Below are positions 25,665 through 37,783 of a stretch of DNA of 64,000 nt, piece after piece. The position numbers were made by a program, and so were the translations under genes. Each line of letters starts with the position of its first letter. The stretch's first letter is position 1. The notes under the pieces were generated by a model, which did not search any database, was not told the DNA's origin, and saw only the letters and a list, made by a program, of their open reading frames with translations. This stretch comes from Chrysoperla carnea (taxonomy: Eukaryota > Arthropoda > Insecta > Neuroptera > Chrysopidae): NCBI RefSeq assembly GCF_905475395.1, contig NC_058339.1:7076001-7140000 (forward strand), written 5' to 3'.

Positions 25665-25970
25665 TATTCGATATTTCTATATCAAAAAATCTAGAGAGTG
25701 TGATAAAAAACTATTTAAGATATTTAGACAATCTTGTAGGTCATAATATTACCATAAAATATAAGATTGTCGATGATATAAAAACAAAAGTTTAATTTAA
25801 TTATGAGTTCATCGAAGATCCAACATTTGATGAACATAGACGACTATAGTCAGAGTATTGATGATTGAAGAGCGATATCTATATTATCAAATTTATATGC
25901 ATCATTTGCACACAATATATTAAATATTTTTGTAGTTTCGTGCTATTGCAACGCCAAAATTAACTCATTA
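25665..25970 (+). repeat. Dispersed repeat family G, copy 2
   Basis: Matches the 3' two thirds of 10707-11157 from GATATTTCTATATCAAAAAA to TTTTTGTAGT, with scattered substitutions. Confidence 0.75.
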
Positions 25971-26711
25971 CTTGACTGCAAAACATGCATTTGATTTATA
26001 TGTATGTACCGTGCAATAAACAATACAATACTGCAGGTTTACAATTACCTTAAAACCTTGTGGTTTTAAAAGTTAGTTTTGTCTTTTATAAATCACAATA
26101 TCAAAACAAACATAATTAATATCTGTGAATTTTTAGAAATTGAAATCCATTTTGGGATACTCTTTTATACATTACCTGAAGGTAGAACTCCATTTCTCTT
26201 GAAACAAAAACCCACAATTTCTGAAAATAAATTAAAATTTCTTTCCTGAAACCAAAATATAAATTATACAAAACAAACAATTGATTGAGTTAATTGTTCA
26301 AATACCATGTATAGACAGTGTTGATTACACTCACACATTACACAAACATACATGTTACACATACATAACTGATAATCCCATATAATACATACTATACAAT
26401 TTGCGAAATAGTGATGTTTACGAAAAAATGTTTCAAACAAAAGTTGTTTATTTTTTTATAAGGAATATTTTTTATGTTTTATCTTTTGCTCTATCTCTAA
26501 CGGTTTACAAGATGGATCACTTTTTACGCCCTAAGCATGCTTAAAAAAATCAGCTTGATATCTCTTTTCATTTTTGAGTTATCGAATTGTCAGACGGACA
26601 GACAGACAATCGGAAATGGACGAATTAGGTGATTTTATGAACACCTATACCAAAATTTTGTTCGTAGCATCAGTATTTTTAAACGTTATAAAATTGGGAC
26701 TAAACTTAATA

Positions 26712-27573
26712 TGAGGAGCTTATCTGCAAACCGGGTTTTGTCCAAAAATTTCCAAAGTGGGGTTTTGATTGATTATTACTCTATAGGCTCGTTTACATCA
26801 GAAACAGTATTCCATTTTGTGCAAAAAAATATTTGTCCCATTAAAAACTGATGTTGAAAATGAAGGTTTTGTGCAAAGTGTGTTTTGTCCACCAGAAGAG
26901 GTAGGGTTCTAGCAATGCAAACCGTGTTTTGTCCACTCAGCCAATAGGAACTGTCCTTTTGCTCATGTGACTAACCACCTATTGGTTCACTTCAGCTTCA
27001 AAATGTACCTGTTGGTCATGTAATTACGCAAGCGAAGAAGAATGATGTGAACAAACTCCTACAGAAAATGTTTGATGAAAACTGGGCTGACAAGGAACCT
27101 TTAGAAGATCTACGGCTTATGTGGTATAAGAACATTATTTTTGAAAATCCAACAGCTATTCAAGAAGCTGAAGAAGAAGAGTGTGGCTGTCTGGCAGAGG
27201 AAAGGTGCGACCTTCACATATAATGAACTGTTTATGAACCCTATAACAGAACTGTGTTTACCTTTTTGATGTTGATATCAATAAACACGTTTGCATTCAA
27301 AACGAGTTTTGTCCAAGATAATTTTATTCAAACCGAGTTTTGTCCAAACATTTCCTGCAAAACGGGTTTTGTCCAAACTATAATGTTGATTTTTAACACT
27401 TTATTGTTTACTTAAAGGTAAAGTTAGTATTTAAATTGATTTAAGGAGTTAATATAAAAGAGCAGAAAAAAATTCAACAAATAATTATAAAAAGAGATAG
27501 TTGTATCAGTTTTTTCTCCCTCCTGAAAAATCCACCGAATGTGACAAAACCCGGTTTGCAGATAAGCTCCTCA
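26712..27573. mobile_element. DNA transposon with 31-bp perfect TIRs, nested in repeat A
   Basis: An 862-bp element starts TGAGGAGCTTATCTGC and ends with the exact complement; the terminal inverted repeats match over 31 bp. It is flanked by a TA duplication (26710-26711 and 27574-27575), and removing element plus one TA restores the uninterrupted family A sequence. Internally, the motif AAACCGNGTTTTGTCC-like recurs about six further times (near 26871, 26916, 27292, 27328, 27356 and in the TIRs), consistent with transposase-binding subterminal repeats. A coding relic lies at about 26990-27223. Superfamily undetermined. Confidence 0.85.
26990..27223 (+). pseudogene. Coding relic inside the DNA transposon, possible transposase C-terminus
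   Basis: An open frame without its own clear start reads ...QNVPVGHVITQAKKNDVNKL..., continues through ENWADKEPLEDLRLMWYKN and ends EEEECGCLAEERCDLHI-stop. Composition is much less AT-biased than the flanks and the frame is open for about 75 codons, as expected for the surviving end of a protein-coding region. The Cys- and acid-rich end is distinctive. I do not recognise the family. Because it lies inside the terminal repeats, a deleted transposase is the natural reading, but that is inference. Confidence 0.5.
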
Positions 27574-27606
27574 TATACCTTGATACATGTTACACATATA
27601 CAAGGT

Positions 27607-28367
27607 ATAAAAATAGAATTAATAAAATAATAAACCAATTATTATTATATGCATTATTTAAATAATAATAAATATGTATTAATAATTTGACAAATATGGA
27701 TGAGACTATTTGTTTGCTATGTTATTATTTAAAAATATTTTTGTCCTTAGCATATTTTTTTCTTTGAAAAAATAAAGGTAGATGATAATGTTTACATGAA
27801 CGTGTGTCATTTTTATAATAAATGTTTATAATACCTACATTTTAATACTATGTTTTTATCAGACCATATTTATTATTAATTAGTGTTTATAAAATAATTT
27901 AGTTTATTATATTTGTTTATTGTTTTAAATGCTAAAAAACAATGTGTTCGTAGAAATTTAATGTTTATTATTGTTTTGGTTTAAAAAAAACAATTTGGTT
28001 TATGAAACGTGTGTAGTTTTCCGATGATAAATATTATAATTTCAAGTATAAATATTTTAGTTATAATTTTCAGAATTGTAAGTTTAGTTGGAAATTATTT
28101 GAATGTTGGTTTAGAGTGTAAAAAAGCTTGATTCTTTTTGTATGTAGTTGAACTAAAGCTACATCAATTCTGAAAATTTTAGAGGGAGATGTCCAATTAT
28201 TTAAATAAATAAATGATTTCAAAAGTAGACATATTTAACATTAATTTTTTGGTAAAACGGTTGATGGAGGATATGTTTTCATAGATTTTTCCAAAACTAG
28301 TCGGTGGAAATTAAAGAAAAACTATTTAAATTAAAGTTTAAACCTTAATAAATTGATCTCGACTAAT
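27607..28367. other. Intergenic, no recognisable feature
   Basis: AT-rich, nothing supported. Confidence 0.45.
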
Positions 28368-28660
28368 TAAGGATGTATGAGCACGGTACTAGGAATACAA
28401 ATTTTAAAAAATATATGTTTTCAATTTTGGTGGTGAATTATAAGACGAAAAGTAAGAATACAATTTTTCGATATCTGTAGTAATTTTCAAAATATCGAAA
28501 ATTGAAAATTTTGTTTAATTATTTAGCTTTCGATATTTCGAAAGCCAATGCAGATATCGAAAAATTTTATTCTTAGTTTTCGTCTACATTCATGGTGTTA
28601 TAATAAAATTCACCATCAAAGTTGAAAATTAGGTACAAATAATTTCAACCCTAATTCTAA
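28368..28660. repeat. Foldback element, family E, copy 2 (partial)
   Basis: Starts TTAAGGATGTATGAGCACGG and carries the same inverted TTCGATATTTCGAAAG and ATATCGAAAAATTTTATTCT blocks as 8131-8774 but is opposite in internal orientation and truncated at the right. Confidence 0.7.
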
Positions 28661-29339
28661 AAACATGTTGAGTTTCGAAGCATTTTTAAATTGTTTTACC
28701 GAATGAAATGAAAGTTAAATCTATTGTAACTATTTTAATTCAAGTAGACTAAATCTTTTGTGATTATAAAATTATTCGAGATAATTAATGAGGACTCAAA
28801 AAGTATTTCATAAAAATATAGTCTTTGGAACAAATTTCGCTTTTATGGAGCTTATGCTAAAAACACACCGTAAGTGACTTGGTGCTTAAAGGCTGAATGT
28901 CTGGAGACTTAGTCTGAATGCAGCTAGGAAAAAGTTAAAGATAGAAATCTGGATGTTTTTAAACTCTTACATATAAACAACTTGTATTTAACCTGGATGT
29001 CAGAAATAGGTATATAAAAATATACTGGGATAGTTTCTGCGTCAAAAATAAAATTAAAAATCAAAATTTAAACCAATAAATAAACTGTTTTCATATAAAT
29101 GTTTTTATTAAATCTATAAATATAACATTGTTTACAAAATATAATGTAATCATTTTAATATAAATGACGCGCTGTAGCTATTTTTTTTTATTAAACGCAA
29201 TTATTTTATTTTTAATTAAATCATATGATTAGCAAAAGGGGGATAACATTATTACAATTATTTTTTGGCATTGAATTTAATATAATTTTATATTACGAAC
29301 CGACAAAGCTATAATATTCTATTTGAAATTCTATATAGT
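28661..29339. other. Intergenic, no recognisable feature
   Basis: AT-rich, nothing supported. Confidence 0.45.
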
Positions 29340-29605
29340 AACATATAAGCGAATTGCCGAAGGAAATAGAGCTATTCCTTTTGTACTGATGATGGAATTT
29401 CAAAAAATTTCTTCTTATGTTCATCGATCCTACCTAATAGATGTCAAAAATGGCCATCGATAAAATTTATATATATATATATACAAGGTGTTCTGTTATT
29501 GATAGCAAAAAATTATACCAATAAATTAAACTTATCAAGACAAATGAAAAAGCTCTTTACCAAATTTCGATCTGAGGTCTAATTCGAGAGATGTAGCTAT
29601 GAAAA
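29340..29605 (+). repeat. Fused fragments of repeat families G and H
   Basis: 29340-29465 matches the 5' part of family G (GCGAATTGCCGAAGGAAATA, TTTTGTACTGATGATGGAAT). After a (TA)n stretch, 29485-29605 matches family H (GGTGTTCTGTTATTGA, ACCAAATTTCGATCTGAGG). Confidence 0.7.
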
Positions 29606-29753
29606 AATATAAAGATTTATGAATTCACATACTCAATTTAATAATTGATTGTAAATTGATTTAATTGGGTAGCGAATATTTAAAAAAATTTTGTCTTTAT
29701 TTATAAAGAAAATAAAAAAATAATAGATATTTATCAAATTATTTTACCAATAC

Positions 29754-29985
29754 AGAGACACTTATATATGGGAAGTATCAAATTAAACATACGGGGAGAT
29801 TAAATTGTGTAATATATAACACAAAATGGCATAGCAAAATACAACAACTTTGATACAGCAGTCTTGATTGTGTTATCCCAAGACATTTTGTGTTATGTAA
29901 ATCACAATTTAATCCCCTCACAATTATATTATAAATCACAATTTAATGTATGTATAATTTGATACCCCTCACATCTAAGTGTCTT
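29754..29985. mobile_element. MITE with inverted arms
   Basis: Outer arms AGACACTTATATATGGGAAG (left) and the complement of CCCCTCACATCTAAGTGTCT (right) enclose a second inverted pair: GATTAAATTGTG with AACACAAAATG, and CATTTTGTGTTATG with CACAATTTAATCCCC. The right arm has an extra repeat of CACAATTTAAT. Noncoding. Confidence 0.7.
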
Positions 29986-32289
29986 TGGAGTAACGCTAAA
30001 AAATCAAAAAAAAAATTAGACAAGCTGAAGCCACATCCGATGAAAACTTTACGAGATGCGTTTTCACCATTTATTTTCCCGGCTTGTATGACTCGTAGGA
30101 AATCCATTCGGAGCTCAAATAGTACCTCAAAGGAACTTTTATGTTTTAGGCGATATCAACTTTTCTAATCAATATGACTCATACACGAACTCTTATTCTA
30201 CACACTAAAGGGAATATTTTTGCCTTTATCCGGTTTCACTTCTTAGTTTAATAACTTGAATTGATTTAATTATACAATTTCCCTGTGTTTTATTATTAAT
30301 GCTCTAGTATTTTCTTCTCTAAGCGAGAATTTCTCATTCCTAATTCGTGGTAAAAATACATGATAAATTTACAAGAATTCATATTATATTGAATATATTT
30401 ACTACACCATATTATGTATAAAATGAATCATTTTATATCCCAAATCATTTCATAAGAATTATTGTTATTATGTGACATACAATAAAATTAATTAAATATT
30501 ACAACAATACACTTCATAGAAATATACTTTTTAATATTGTAAAATTTATTTGTATTAATTATTATTATTATAAACAAGCATAAAAGGATCATACGTCATT
30601 CTATTATATATTTCAACAATGTCTGTGGTGTGAGTAACGGCTTTTATTAAATTAATTATTTTGTATTAGGTATCTATCTACTATACAAAATAATATAATT
30701 AATAATTATATTATTTTATCATAAAAAAATTGTTACAAAAAAAAAATTGAGTACACTTTTTCTTACACAATTGCCACTGGCATTTACCAACTACAAATGT
30801 AAACAATAAATTTTACTTCTATATGTAGATCATATACGTGTAGTAACTTCCACAGAGGTGGCTTAACCCTAAAGGTAAAGTAGGCACAGGCGTGAACTCA
30901 GTCGCGTGCATTACATATAGACCGAAAGACACTGCCTACCCTACATAATTCACACAAATATGTATAATCTTGTTCTGATATATACGAGTACTATCAATAA
31001 ACACAACATCTCAACGGGTGTCATCTATAATTTTATACGGCTTATATTGAATTTTAAGTAACTCCGCATTACGCTACACTAGCGCTGCTGAAGTGCTGAG
31101 TGCCTCCAGGCAAAGAAACGAACTCTTCTTGCTAAATTTCGGATAAATACAATAAAATACGACACATACGAACGCATACAAGGCAGGATTAAGACAGTGT
31201 CTTTTACAACACGACAAACTACGAAATTTACCGAAGTAGCTTCGTTTCTTATTGATAAATGTCAGCCTTTTTATACAAGTTGTACAAAATAGAAGTTTTC
31301 ACTTGAAAAAAAAACATATTCTTTGATAAAATGGATTGTAAAATTATTTTGAACAAATTTCCAAATTCATCCTATTTTGAAAATTTTAAACTCGACAGAC
31401 TTTTTATTACACTTATATGTTATTTATAGAGGTTATATGGAGTTTACATGTTTCACTTTTTTTTTAGTTTATAAACAATTCAAGGTCTGTATATTAGTAT
31501 TGACGTTTTTTGTGGTTCAATTTTTGGTCATTGTATTTTGTTTCTTTTGAAATTTAAAACCAATATATTTCTTTATTTGAAAAATTTCCTTGTCATAAAA
31601 TTTTATTAAAATGTATTTAAAATGGTAGCGCCAGTTAGCGCCTATGTAAGCATAAGTAATATTACAGTTTTGAATAGGGCTATCCGCCGGAAGTATTGTA
31701 GATATCGCCAAACAGTATGGGCCTGACGCCCATATAGCATTGACTCGTCCGCCATAACTATTTCTAGTGTTACTATTCCCTCAATACAGTACACAGTTGG
31801 GCGTTCACTCCGATACTGAAATAGTGACATCCACAATAAATTTCTTACCTAGAAACTATGCCCTACTTTTTAATGCAGCTAATTTCAAAAGCGTGTTTTT
31901 TTAAATTAAGATTGTTACAACTACAAGTCAAAGTACTCAACTATAGTACAGCATTTGTCCCTATTACTTCTTTATCTTTGTTTATGTCTGTAACAAAAAT
32001 GTAAAGTTTAACAAATTTTGTAAGAAAAGTAGATATTATTTAATTATTGTGAATCTCTGTTTCAAAACAATAATACAATTTTTTATTATTTACATATTTA
32101 CATTTTTGTGTCTTGTATAAGTTAAAAATTTCACACAAAACAAAATTAAACAAAAAACCTGTTTTAAAAGTTCTTATCACATACCTATCATCAATTATTT
32201 ACATGCAAATCATTTACTTACCTACTAAAAACTATACTTTTACAGTGTTTATGTAAGTGATATTCACAAAATAGTTAATTTATTCTTAT
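29986..32289. other. Intergenic, no supported gene
   Basis: A block at 31640-31840 is less AT-rich (TATCCGCCGGAAGTATTG and neighbours) and partly matches 7110-7160. The open frames there overlap each other on the same strand and show no motif. 30840-31260 is also less AT-rich but has no long frame. Confidence 0.45.
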
Positions 32290-32960
32290 TACAACCCTGT
32301 TTATTATAAATGCGAAAGTAAGGATGTTTGTTTTTTGTTTGTTACGCTTTCACGCAAAAACTAGCGAATGGTTTTTAATAAACTTAGTTAATAATATAGC
32401 TCATACATCAGAATAACACATGAACTATAATTTATAAAGATATAAGATATATAGACAACTAGCTGTGAACTACCCGCTTTGCTGGGCAACATTCCCACTT
32501 TCACCCCTCCCCCCATATTCCATATCCTTTTCTAGGTTACTATCTATCACCTAACTAAATTTCATCAAAATCCGTTCAGCCGTTTAGGCATGATAGAGCA
32601 AAACTCCCAGCAAAAACCATAAAAAAATCACTAACTCAATTCAGTTTTCTGCCTACTTCCTACCCCCTAAGTACGATGACGTGATCATTTTGATCTTATA
32701 TCCGTTTTTAGGTAACCATCATATATTATCAATAAGTTTACCATAGATGTCACCACCATCGTAATTAATGTTAGTTCAATAAGTTTATCATAGATGTCGT
32801 AACAAAGTTTACCGGGTCAGCTAGTAAAATAAAAAGTATCCTATGTCCTTCTCCTGGCTCTAAACTACCTCCCTGCCAATTTTCAGCTAAATCGGTTCAG
32901 CCGTTTAGGCGTGAAAGAGTAACAGACAGACAGAGTTACTTTCGCATTTATATACTAGTA
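32290..32960. repeat. Dispersed repeat family J, copy 2 (composite)
   Basis: Contains ATTATAAATGCGAAAGTAAGG at the left, AACTAGCTGTGAACTACCCG with CTTTGCTGGGCAAC at 32459-32492, TCAGCCGTTTAGGC twice (32576-32589 and 32897-32910) and, at the right, ACAGACAGACAGAGTTACTT with TCGCATTTATATACTAGTA. The first and last blocks are complementary in part, as in many arthropod non-autonomous repeats. Confidence 0.6.
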
Positions 32961-33208
32961 AGGATATTAACGGACTGTAATTTTTTGTATAATTAAATAA
33001 TTAATTTTGATTTAAAACTTTCACGAGCGTGCCCTTTGGTAACCTCGCGCCTGTAAGCACGTGCCTACTTTGCTTTATGGATAATCTGACTCTATGACAA
33101 CTGTCATCTTAAATATTCATTTATGGCCTTAGCTTGATCACTTCAATGAAGCTAAAACAGTAAAATTTATGATATCAATAGTACATTTAAAAAAAATTAT
33201 ATTTAACA

Positions 33209-33852
33209 AGTGAAAACTAACAATTGACTGAGTTAATTGTTGAAATACCATGTATAGGCAGTGTTGATAACTCTGTCACATTTCACATAGATACATATCT
33301 GACATATTTAATTGATATTCTCATATAATGCGCAAGTGTTGATGCGCAATTGTTTTTTTTGACGTCACGTAAATAACAAAAGATATTCACTTTGATATTC
33401 CTATATTAATACATATTATAAAATTTGCACCTAATTAACGCCCTCGTGGGTAAACAGTGATGTTTACAAAAAAATGTTTCAAACAAAAGTTTTTAATTTT
33501 TTTATAAGCAACATTTTTTACATTTAAACTTTTGTTCTATCTCTAACGGTTTACAAGATGGGTCCTACGGACCCAAGACCCAATTGACCTATGATGCTCA
33601 TTTACGAACTTGACCTGACTTTTTACGTCCTGAGTACGCTGTAAAAATTTCAAATCGATATCTTTTTTCGTTTTTGAGTTATCGTGTCCACAGACGGACG
33701 GACGGACGGACGGACGGACAACCGGAAATGGATTAATTAGGTGATTCTATGAACACCTATACCAAAATTTTGTTCGTGGCATCAATATTTTTAAGCGTTA
33801 CAAACTTTGGACGAAACTTAATATACTATGTATATTTCATATATACATGGTA
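33209..33852 (+). repeat. Repeat family A, copy 5, with (GGAC)n expansion
   Basis: The most complete uninterrupted copy: TTGACTGAGTTAATTGTTG, GTAAACAGTGATGTTTAC, CTAACGGTTTACAAGATGGG, TTTTTGAGTTATCGTG and the terminal ATATACATGGTATA. At 33692-33720 the internal ACGGACGGAC block has expanded to about seven GGAC units, a microsatellite born inside the element. Confidence 0.8.
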
Positions 33853-36480
33853 TAAAAAGTATCTTGCCAATTTTTAAGGTAAATATAAAGACGTAATGTA
33901 AGTATCTTGCGTACTGTCTGTTATTGTTTTGTTTTATATAAAATATTTAAAAAAAATTATATATTATTGATGTTATACCGCAAATCTTACACGTAAATAT
34001 TGCTATAAAAATTATTATAAATATCATTTCATAAGTTTTACACATTCTATTCGGTATGAAAAAGTTATAATGTTTATACAAGGGAGCTCGAAATCAAAGA
34101 CAAAAAGCCCTCTGACGTGTTTCAATCTGACACACCATTCACGAGATAGAACTTCGATAATTATCGTTATTATCGTCTCCGTACAATATTATAAAAGTCA
34201 TATCCTTAGCACACGTATATCAAATATAATATTACCGACGATTTATATTGAAGGTCGAAAGTGCGATCAAAATTACTCCTTATTTTCCTGTAAATTTTCA
34301 ACAAGATAATCGGGTTAAAAGCATCCAAAAAGCTCTTTCTGAGCATTTATCTTTGGTTTTTTTTATTTATAAAAATTCATATTTTAAGAATTATTCATAA
34401 AAAATGAAATAGTTTGTTTGTACAAAAAAATTGTAAGAATCTAATTCTAAATTCTTGACCACTTAAATATTTTCAAAATTGTCAAGTGCGGAAGGTGTAA
34501 TTTGTTTTTATAAGAGTGTTTAAACAGAAAAACTTCAACATTCAGTGAATAATTTTAAAATCACATACCTACATAGATACCGTGTAAATTAATTAAAACT
34601 CATTATTAACGTCAGTTTTCAATTAATTAGTTCTAAACGTAATTTTTATTTTTAATTGTGGACAATAACAATAAGATAAATTTTGATAAAATATTTCATA
34701 AATTTTATCAAGCGCATTGATAAGACACCTACCTACAGTTGGATCAAAAAGTCTGAAAACCATCATACATAGTATTATCCATAAGGCGCATACTTCAATA
34801 GATATTTAAAACATTTAACGACTTTTTTATCTCATTGTATATGTATTTAGTATAATTGTAAAATTCCATTAATGATAATTAGTTCATTAAGATCTTTGGT
34901 CTTGAAATATTGGTTCAAAAAAATATAATTTTAAAACTATCAGTTGATTAAAGTTCACTTTTAAAAATTGTGTCTAGAAGTTAAGTGGCATCCTATTAAT
35001 TTCAATTATAACGTCATAGTTATGATGTCATCAAAATTCCTACTGAATAATATCGAATTATTGTTCAGTAGGAAATTTTATTTTTATTTTATACGGCATA
35101 AGTTCCAGGAATTTATGTATAATATTTTCTTAAGAATTATTTCACATAATTTGGGGCAATTTCTGAAATAACTTCTAGAAATTAGTGTGTGGCTTAAGGA
35201 TGTTCCCAAAAAATATCGTTTTCTTAGGCTCATCTTTAAACCGTGTATATGCTTCACGGTGTGAAGTTTATAGATTTGAGCTGTTATTGTTTGCGTTTTT
35301 AACATATAAATCCTATATTGAAGTGTTTTTAAAGGTATGTTACAGGGCTGAGTTTAAAGTTCAGAATTCGGTTAAGTATCTTAAAAAATGTGATCCATCA
35401 CCGTGTATGATTTTGCAAAATTTCAAATCGATATTCCTATAAATAACACATATGAGGGTCATCTTAAATGCGACACGCTGTATAACAGTATGCAACGTTT
35501 GTATGTTCTTTACAAAAATAGAATATAGACACGGAGAGGTTACACATAATTTGTGTCACTCACATAGAACCAAAGAGTTTATATACATAGAGAACGCAAG
35601 GAATCTGCTAACCTGTAAGTGGATGCGATATGATGAAGAAAGAAGACTGCCAGTGAGTTCCCCTGTGTCCTTGTCATAGTCATATGTCATAATCATATGA
35701 TGCATAGAGATTTTGTGTCTGGTATTATATTTGTTTTGTACAAAGAGGCATATTCTCCAATATGCGGCCGCAGTTTTCTCAAGTAAGTAATAAAATAATA
35801 CCTGTCGACACAATTGAAATAATACATCTAAACAAATATGTAGCCAATGGCATATAGATTAGACAAGGACACAGAGTAATTCACTAGCAGTTTTCTCTCT
35901 CGTTCATAAGTTTTCAGCCCTGGTGTTCTCTAGTTGTTTAACTCGTTGCATAGAGCAGGAGTTATAGAATTGGTTACGTCCTAGATCGGATATCTAGAAG
36001 ATCCGGAGGCGAAATAAGACTTCTATGTGATTTTTTCGTTTTCCCCAAAATTCAACGGATGGATGTTGTTAAAATTGACGTGTATAATTTTGTATGCACA
36101 TATCAACAATAGTACAATAAATTTTGTATGACGTACACACTAGTGAGTATGAGAGTATCATGGCCTGGCCAGCCTATACATACCTCCTTACTTGAATAGA
36201 ATACAATAACTTGAACCGCTCATTGTATACTTATACTTACACAGTTAAACAACAGTTTAACATTGTTAAAAACTTACTTTTAAAACTCAAAAAGTCTTCT
36301 CAGTAATTATTATTACTTCAAAAAATAAAAAAACGTGTTACGCTTATTAAGTTACAAAAACACACGCTTCTTTCTAATCAAGTTTTATATTTTATTGCAA
36401 TTGTGACAAAAGTGGTGTTTTTTTTTAGTGCATTTTAAACAAAAATTTATTATATTTTTTTAAACAAAAATTTTTTGTGC
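33853..36480. other. Intergenic region upstream of IP3 kinase
   Basis: No gene recognised. It contains a small hairpin (35034-35077) and several overlapping short frames on both strands between 35084 and 35813 that show no motif. The last 200 bp should contain the 5' UTR of the kinase gene, but I cannot fix the transcription start. Confidence 0.45.
35034..35077. other. Short perfect-core hairpin
   Basis: AAATTCCTACTGAATAAT pairs with ATTATTGTTCAGTAGGAAA across a loop of a few bases, with small bulges. Too short for a typical insect pre-miRNA; it may be a MITE remnant. Confidence 0.4.
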
Positions 36481-36538
36481 TTCCTAAATGTGCATTTATT
36501 TAAATTTTAACAAAACAAAAGAGTGTATTACATCAACA

Positions 36539-37710
36539 ATGGTTCCATCTGTATATTGTCATGTTGTTGCCCGGCAATCTTGTACAGCGGGTATTATAAC
36601 CGCTACAACCGGTGGAAAAGCAACTTTACGATGTCGCTTACATTCTGGGGTATGTGTACTCAATAATAAAACTAACAAAAATTTGTTTATGTAAATATTT
36701 AACGAGGTTTATCGGTCAACTTTCAAATTTTTATGTGACAAAACTTATTAACTAATTTTATAACGGAAGTTGCATTATAAATAAAACAATTGTTTTTTGA
36801 AATATTTCCCAATTCGATTACTTAGTAAACACAGTTAAACTTATAAAATTATCGAGCAATTTAATTTTATTGATGAAATCAATTTTGTTAATATTTATTA
36901 ATTAACAAAAATTAAAAATAATAATTTTTGCAAACGTGATTTGTTAATTAATTTTATTGACCTTAAAGTTTTAAATAATTGCGTACTACAAATTATTTTA
37001 ACTAAAATTTAAAAATATATAACCATGAAGAACACAAAAAGTTTATTGAAATGTGTCCATGAAAATTTTATGTTAAAAATTATTACAACTTCAATAGAAG
37101 AGGGCAGCAGCGAAGCGTCGGCTTGAAATAAAAAGTTTTTTGCCGAAATAAATGAATTTATATATTTTATCTTTTAAGTTTAGGATAAAGTTTTTACCTG
37201 GTTAAAGTTACAATCGAAAATCCCGAATAATTCTTAAAAAATAATTTTTGCCTCCGATAAAGAAGCGAGTTTTTTTAAAATAGTTAAATTAAGTTTTATC
37301 TGGTTTAAAACTAGTAATTTTAAAAATATATTAGCCTTGAAGCTTGGACATTAAAAAAGTATTTTTAAAATTAGAATTAATTTTCTTATCACAAATAATT
37401 ATGCATTTGACAAAGTGCATTTGAATTTTTACGTTTCCTTTTAAACGCAAACTTAAAAAACATTAAAAATTATTCATAAATACATACTTTTAAAATATTC
37501 TCTTTATATACCTACGTCTATTTTTATATAGTTTCAAATATGGTTATAACAGCATATTTTTCACTTTATAAAAATAATTCTATTTTAAACAATTTAATTT
37601 TATATTCTTATTTAATAAAAAAATTGAATAAATACGAATAGAATGCGTTAACTAATACATTTGAATAATTAATTTTTATTTTTATTTACCATTTTAAATT
37701 GTTTTTTAAA

Positions 37711-37783
<73 letters not shown>

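Larger units (their letters stand above)
26268..27606 (+). repeat. Repeat family A, copy 4, split by a transposon
   Basis: The left part (26268-26711) is a full family A body ending GGGACTAAACTTAATA. The right part (27574-27606) resumes with TATACCTTG and finishes the terminal hairpin with CAAGGTATA. The interruption is the DNA element at 26712-27573. Family A was therefore in place before that element inserted. Confidence 0.85.
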
